From the NCBI GenBank assembly GCA_027046525.1, contig JALTYD010000156.1, forward strand, positions 1 through 9,050: a stretch of DNA of 9,050 nt. Reading direction: 5' to 3'. The notes under the pieces are model-generated. The model was not told the DNA's origin. It made no database searches and saw only the letters and a program-made list of their open reading frames with translations. This document shows, piece after piece, positions 6,571 to 9,050 of this stretch. The translations under genes were made by a program, and so were the position numbers. Every line of letters starts with the position of its first letter. Position 1 is the first letter of the stretch. The DNA comes from Pyrodictiaceae archaeon. Lineage in GTDB: Archaea > Thermoproteota > Thermoprotei_A > Sulfolobales > Pyrodictiaceae.

Positions 6571-6576
6571 CCCTCA
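6571..6576 (-). promoter_or_regulatory. Shine-Dalgarno site of the beta-subunit gene
   Basis: TGAGGG on the minus strand, directly after the alpha-subunit TAG stop and 8 nt before the TTG at 6562. It supports this TTG as the true start and translation of both genes from one message. Confidence 0.55.
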
Positions 6577-8187
6577 CTAGGGCTCAAGCTCTGTTGTTAT
6601 TATAGCTAGAGAGCTTATAGGGACTGGTATATATGGAGGATCTACTCTTGGAGCAAATTCTTCGTCTATCTCTACTGAGTTGTATTTTGCTACTACTTGT
6701 AGTGCTTCAGGGTAGCTGAATCTACCCCCCTCTATTGGTGATATACGTGGTATTTCTTCGAGCATAGAAGTGCTCTTGTATTCTCTTAGGATATCATCTA
6801 CTACTAGATCGTTTTCGTAGTCTATGAATTGGAGACCTTCTATATCTTCTGAGAGCCATTGTGGTGCTTCACTGAACTTCTTCGTCTTCTCCTCGGATGC
6901 TATGTCTATTACAGGCTGGTACTCTATATCTTCTTCTTTTGCTCTACCTAGTAGATATGCTGCGAATACACCAGCTCTTCTCCCTGATTCTTCTACTACT
7001 ATAGGTTCTCTATAGCCTAGGATAGAACCAGCTGGTATTAAATTATCTCTCTGTCTTATCCATTCTCTGTCGGTTTCTGGTTCTTTTATGTGTATTCTCG
7101 GTCCTGTAGTTGTATACTTGTATCCTACTCCTAGTACTTGGTTAGCATCAGGGTATTCTTCGAGAGCTGATACTACTATATCTGCTTCTATATAGTTATT
7201 ATCTATCTTTACTCCTCTAACTCTATCTCTACCAGTAATAGATTCTAGGTATTCATACTCTATGTATTCTATGTTTGATCTATATTTCTCGAAGAAGATC
7301 CCACTAGCCCATTTCCTCCTAACGAGTAGATATACTTTAGAACTTAGTGGTAGAGATTCTGCTATCTTCTCAGCTGCTAGTCCAGCCCAGTAGCCTTGTC
7401 CTAGGACTACTACTCTTTTAGGCTTATATCCACTTTCTACTACTAGTTCTAGTCCATACCCAGCTGATACTACTCCTGGTAGATCATTGTTACGTGTTAT
7501 TGGAGGTGGTGCTTCTGACCCACCACTATATACTACTGGTGTATCATGTGGAGCAAGTAGTGCTCCATCTCTTGTAACTACTATGTGTCCTTCTGGGTAC
7601 GAGCCTATATACATAGAGTTGTAGAGTATAGCTATTTTCGGCTCATCTAGTACTTTCGATATAAGTTTCTTCAGCTTCTCGCCAGCATCGTATCCTTTGA
7701 AGAATCTAGAGAATCCTCCTAGTCTACTAGTAGCTTCTACTATTATGGATTTAGCACCATATCTAGCAGCTTCTAGTGCTGCTGCTAGACCCGCAAGACC
7801 AGAACCTACTACTAGTACCATCCCCTCGACACGTGTAGGTGGAGATGCAACTGCAGGTAGGGGGAGCCTCATTGAGGGTCTAGCTAGTAGTTCTTCGTAG
7901 GGGTTCCTATAAGTACTGAGTATCCTCCCGAGCTTGTATAGTATCTTCTTAATCCTACTCTCTCTATATACTCTGACAGCAACAGAGTATTTAGCTTCGC
8001 TCGTTGCCTGTATGTATACTCCACTACTAGTATATACTCTATTACCTGGACACCATGTTCTCGCGCAGTAGGGCCATCTAGGTCTATTGTATCTAGGACT
8101 AGTAGTTAGTGCTGTAAATCCACTATGTCTAATAATAGTAGCATCTACTCTATCTCCTCTATCTACTATAAATTCTCTATAATCTAT
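6577..8187 (-). CDS. SoxA/HcnB-like FAD/NAD alpha subunit with non-ATG (putative ATA) start
   Basis: From ATA 8187 the protein has 536 residues. Residues 1-60 resemble the ferredoxin-like N-terminal domain of SoxA/HcnA proteins (PRYNRPRWPYCARTWCPGN at 31-49), but only two of the four cluster cysteines (C41, C46) remain. An FAD site follows: GSGLAG at 128-133, Glu151 and RLGG. A second Rossmann motif, GQGYWAG, lies at 263-269. FIDYENDLVVDDI (454-466) matches the SoxA segment FVDFQNDVT and is the best family marker. The aminomethyltransferase domain of bacterial SoxA is absent. The first ATG (7872) would remove 105 clearly homologous residues, so it is not the true start. Between it and the in-frame TAG at 8218-8220 there is no ATG, GTG or TTG. 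ATA 8187 has GGGGGT 6 nt upstream. A lost start codon or sequence error is the alternative. It probably oxidises an amine or imino acid together with the downstream beta subunit. Confidence 0.78.
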   Translation of the reverse strand: MDYREFIVDRGDRVDATIIRHSGFTALTTSPRYNRPRWPYCARTWCPGNRVYTSSGVYIQATSEAKYSVAVRVYRESRIKKILYKLGRILSTYRNPYEELLARPSMRLPLPAVASPPTRVEGMVLVVGSGLAGLAAALEAARYGAKSIIVEATSRLGGFSRFFKGYDAGEKLKKLISKVLDEPKIAILYNSMYIGSYPEGHIVVTRDGALLAPHDTPVVYSGGSEAPPPITRNNDLPGVVSAGYGLELVVESGYKPKRVVVLGQGYWAGLAAEKIAESLPLSSKVYLLVRRKWASGIFFEKYRSNIEYIEYEYLESITGRDRVRGVKIDNNYIEADIVVSALEEYPDANQVLGVGYKYTTTGPRIHIKEPETDREWIRQRDNLIPAGSILGYREPIVVEESGRRAGVFAAYLLGRAKEEDIEYQPVIDIASEEKTKKFSEAPQWLSEDIEGLQFIDYENDLVVDDILREYKSTSMLEEIPRISPIEGGRFSYPEALQVVAKYNSVEIDEEFAPRVDPPYIPVPISSLAIITTELEP

Positions 8188-8193
8188 GAGTAT

Positions 8194-8199
8194 ACCCCC
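8194..8199 (-). promoter_or_regulatory. Shine-Dalgarno site before the putative ATA start
   Basis: GGGGGT on the minus strand, 6 nt before the ATA at 8187. This is normal spacing for initiation and is the main reason to propose that ATA as the start. Confidence 0.4.
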
Positions 8200-8220
8200 T
8201 ATACACTCATAGCGCCTCTA

Positions 8221-8291
8221 CACTAATTTTTATTTACTAGATATATACCAGTATTGGGTGCTAAGACTACTAGAATACAAGAATATACGAG
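8221..8291. promoter_or_regulatory. Divergent promoter region between the SoxA-like and nuclease genes
   Basis: On the plus strand AGATATATACC (8239-8249) is a good TATA box, placing transcription start near 8270 and giving a short leader to the GTG at 8292. On the minus strand AAATAAAAATT (about 8225-8235) is a weaker TATA-like run directed toward the SoxA-like gene. The GGTGCTAAGAC motif (8257-8267), shared with the phosphatase upstream region, lies between the plus-strand TATA box and the gene. Confidence 0.45.
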
Positions 8292-8996
8292 GTGGCTAGC
8301 TATCTGCCCGGGCTAGCTACTAAGATGTACTCTCTAGTAGCTAAACTACTCGAAGCTAGGAGAGGAGAATGTATAGAGCTGAGCAAACTAGCTAGTACTC
8401 TATATATCCCAGAGGAGGATATCCTAGAACTAGTAGATAATCTAGCTAGCCAGACTAGCTATAGTTTTATCAGCTATAGGGGTGGCTGTATAATAGTCTA
8501 CGATAAGATAGAATTAGCAATAGCTGCTACTAAGATAGGAGTCCCAGAGAATATAGTCTCTACGAAACTAGACTGGAGACTCTTCGAAGAGTATACAGCA
8601 CGTGTACTCAGAGAAGCAGGATATAGAGTCTATAGAGGCCTCAAAGTAGCTGGTCCATGGGGCTTAGAGCTAGATATTCTAAGTCTAGCTGCTTCACATG
8701 GACTAGCTATAGATTGTAAACACTGGCAGCCAAGATATACTAGTCCTAGTAGACTCAAACTAGTAGCACAACAGCTACACAAGAGAATTAATAGACTCGA
8801 GAAATACTGGAGGAGCCTAGGACTCCCTCTCGGTACTTGGAGGATACTACCTGTTATTATAGTCTTGAAGCACTATATACAGCCTTTCGTAGAGGGTGCT
8901 GTAGTAGTACCAGTATCTAAGCTTAGAGGATTCCTCTATGCTCTCCCAGAGCTACTATTCCACGAGGATATACGAGTGAAGATTATCAAGCCCTAG
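8292..8996 (+). CDS. Mrr/Hjc-like PD-(D/E)xK nuclease-fold protein with N-terminal helical/HTH part
   Basis: A 234-residue protein in two parts. Residues 1-85 are helical and resemble a winged helix (LSKLASTLYIPEEDILELVD then a short hairpin SFISYRGGCIIVYD). Residues 93-200 match the restriction-endonuclease-like fold: helix WRLFEEYTARVLREAGY with E100, then GLELDIL with D128, and AIDCKHW with D141 and K143. This E...D...DxK arrangement is the catalytic pattern of Mrr-like and Holliday-junction-type nucleases, so DNA cleavage is likely. The helix after it (RLKLVAQQLHKRINRLEKYW) is also usual for the fold. The start is GTG 8292; an in-frame stop lies at 8271-8273, and ATG 8325 is the only close alternative. 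It is divergent from the SoxA-like gene. No methyltransferase is visible, so a restriction system cannot be claimed; DNA repair or defence are both possible. Confidence 0.72.
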   Translation: MASYLPGLATKMYSLVAKLLEARRGECIELSKLASTLYIPEEDILELVDNLASQTSYSFISYRGGCIIVYDKIELAIAATKIGVPENIVSTKLDWRLFEEYTARVLREAGYRVYRGLKVAGPWGLELDILSLAASHGLAIDCKHWQPRYTSPSRLKLVAQQLHKRINRLEKYWRSLGLPLGTWRILPVIIVLKHYIQPFVEGAVVVPVSKLRGFLYALPELLFHEDIRVKIIKP

Positions 8997-9008
8997 ACTC
9001 TCTAGCTA

Positions 9009-9027
9009 TTCTTTCTCTCCCTTCTCT
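9009..9027 (+). terminator. Pyrimidine-rich candidate terminator after the nuclease gene
   Basis: TTCTTTCTCTCCCTTCTCT begins 12 nt after the TAG at 8994-8996. Pyrimidine- and T-rich tracts directly after genes commonly end archaeal transcripts. The remaining bases to the window edge show no recognisable feature. Confidence 0.4.
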
Positions 9028-9050
9028 ACACCTACATGTATAGTTATATC

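Overview
The window looks like chromosomal DNA of a hyperthermophilic archaeon of the Thermoproteota (Crenarchaeota), probably Desulfurococcales or Pyrodictiaceae-like. The support is a tungsten-type aldehyde:ferredoxin oxidoreductase, an archaeal PPP phosphatase, TATA boxes placed for leaderless or short-leader transcripts, GAGGTG-type Shine-Dalgarno sites, dominance of AGA/CTA/ATA codons, and mostly TTG or GTG start codons. CTAG, rare in many genomes, is very frequent here. The species cannot be named from sequence alone.

Layout. Positions 1-902 (minus strand) hold the N-terminal 300 codons of a winged-helix STAND-type ATPase that runs off the left edge. Positions 979-3680 (minus) are a compact tungstoenzyme operon, transcribed in the order four-cluster ferredoxin subunit, AOR catalytic subunit, MoaD-like sulfur carrier. 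This is the gene content of AorA-AorB-AorD loci. A divergent promoter region (3681-3853) separates it from a plus-strand PP1/PP2A-like phosphatase (3854-4744).

Positions 4745-5479 have no convincing gene but contain the most striking object in the window: a 637-bp near-palindrome (4849-5485). Its arms match perfectly in long blocks (67, 58 and 11 nt, plus 38 of 39 nt) separated by short stretches that do not match at all. It lies between two convergent genes, includes the stop codon of the right-hand one, and its centre coincides with a local reversal of strand composition.

Positions 5480-8187 (minus) encode a two-subunit amine/imino-acid dehydrogenase-like pair: a SoxA/HcnB-type alpha subunit followed by a SoxB/HcnC-type beta subunit. 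The alpha frame clearly continues about 105-115 codons upstream of its first ATG, into a degenerate [2Fe-2S]-like domain, with no ATG, GTG or TTG available. An ATA codon at 8187 behind a GGGGGT Shine-Dalgarno site is the best start candidate. The beta subunit lacks key FAD-motif residues. Divergent from this pair, 8292-8996 (plus) encodes a small protein with an N-terminal winged-helix-like part and a PD-(D/E)xK (Mrr/Hjc-like) nuclease fold.

How the genes fit together: AOR with its ferredoxin subunit would oxidise aldehydes made during peptide or amino-acid fermentation, with the MoaD-like protein supplying sulfur for tungstopterin. The SoxAB-like pair would oxidise a secondary amine or imino acid. 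Both fit an anaerobic, peptide-using lifestyle; this link is inference.
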